This document shows, in pieces, positions 6,152-6,296 of a stretch of 6,296 nt of DNA (positions within the stretch are counted from its first letter, which is position 1; each line of letters opens with the position of its first letter). The stretch is from contig CAOJLW010000126.1 of assembly GCA_948438565.1 (NCBI GenBank), forward strand, positions 1 to 6,296. The letters are read 5' to 3'. Source of the DNA: an uncultured Lachnospiraceae bacterium (lineage in GTDB: Bacteria; Bacillota; Clostridia; Lachnospirales; Lachnospiraceae). A model generated the notes under the pieces. It was not told the origin of the DNA and searched no databases. It saw only the letters and a list, made by a program, of their open reading frames with translations. A program made the translations under genes and the position numbers.

Positions 6152-6296
6152 ATGGCAAACGATGAAAGATTATTACAGACACTTCCGACTGGCGCCCTCG
6201 GTTTGATTCCGTTGGAAAGCTTTCAGGAAATGGGGGATAAGGTAGACAAGCACCTGGTAAAATGGAGGGCGAAACGACAGCACGAGCTCTCCGATA
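6152..6296 (+). CDS. prs: Probable ribose-phosphate pyrophosphokinase (N-terminal fragment)
   Basis: The ATG at 6152 follows a strong GGAGG at 6141-6145 with 6-base spacing, and 48 codons are open to the right edge. The visible protein has a short lead, then GLIPLESFQEMGDKVDKHLVKWR (about residues 17-39). This resembles the first strand and helix of PRPP synthetases, and I recall it as the start of the long clostridial Prs variant, in a gene order also seen in Lachnospiraceae. Prs converts ribose-5-phosphate and ATP to PRPP and AMP for nucleotide, histidine and tryptophan synthesis. No catalytic motif is in view, so the call rests on recollection and context. It is 38 bp after the loader gene with no terminator between, so it is probably in the same operon. 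Confidence 0.65.
   Translation, partial: MANDERLLQTLPTGALGLIPLESFQEMGDKVDKHLVKWRAKRQHELSD

Overview
The window looks like chromosomal core DNA of a low-to-mid GC Gram-positive anaerobe, most probably a member of the Clostridia close to Lachnospiraceae. The evidence is a paired glgC-glgD glycogen locus, a MurC with the Firmicutes-type TEACEY motif, a clostridial DnaD-domain protein followed by a DnaI/DnaC-type helicase loader, purine-rich Shine-Dalgarno sites, sigma-A-type promoters and perfect TTATCCACA DnaA boxes. The genus cannot be fixed from the sequence alone. I see no mobile element, CRISPR array, tRNA or rRNA.

Layout. Bases 1-910 (minus strand) hold the first 303 codons of glgD, which runs off the left edge. 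Bases 907-2181 (minus) hold complete glgC, overlapping glgD by ATGA, so the two are one translationally coupled unit read right to left. Bases 2182-2420 are an AT-rich divergent promoter region, with an extended -10 promoter for glgCD on the minus strand and a promoter with small palindromes for murC on the plus strand. Bases 2421-3803 are murC. Bases 3804-4063 are a 260-bp intergenic region with two identical 18-bp blocks, each made of two abutting perfect DnaA boxes, then an intrinsic terminator for murC and an extended -10 promoter. Bases 4064-5107 encode a DnaD-domain protein with two DDBH2-like modules, 5127-6113 a DnaI/DnaC-like AAA+ helicase loader, and 6152 to the right edge the start of a probable ribose-phosphate pyrophosphokinase.

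How the genes fit together. GlgC and GlgD make ADP-glucose, the glycosyl donor for glycogen. GlgC keeps the catalytic residues, while GlgD has lost at least one and is probably the regulatory partner. MurC adds L-alanine to UDP-MurNAc in peptidoglycan synthesis. The DnaD-like protein and the ATPase are the parts that bring the replicative helicase to DnaA-opened or restart DNA. The tandem DnaA boxes upstream of this operon suggest that DnaA controls expression of its own downstream helicase-loading partners. PRPP synthetase, if cotranscribed, would supply the precursor for nucleotides.

The genes themselves are ordinary. The most interesting part is the murC-dnaD intergenic region, where one DnaA box is also part of the terminator stem. 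I found no convincing new multi-gene system.
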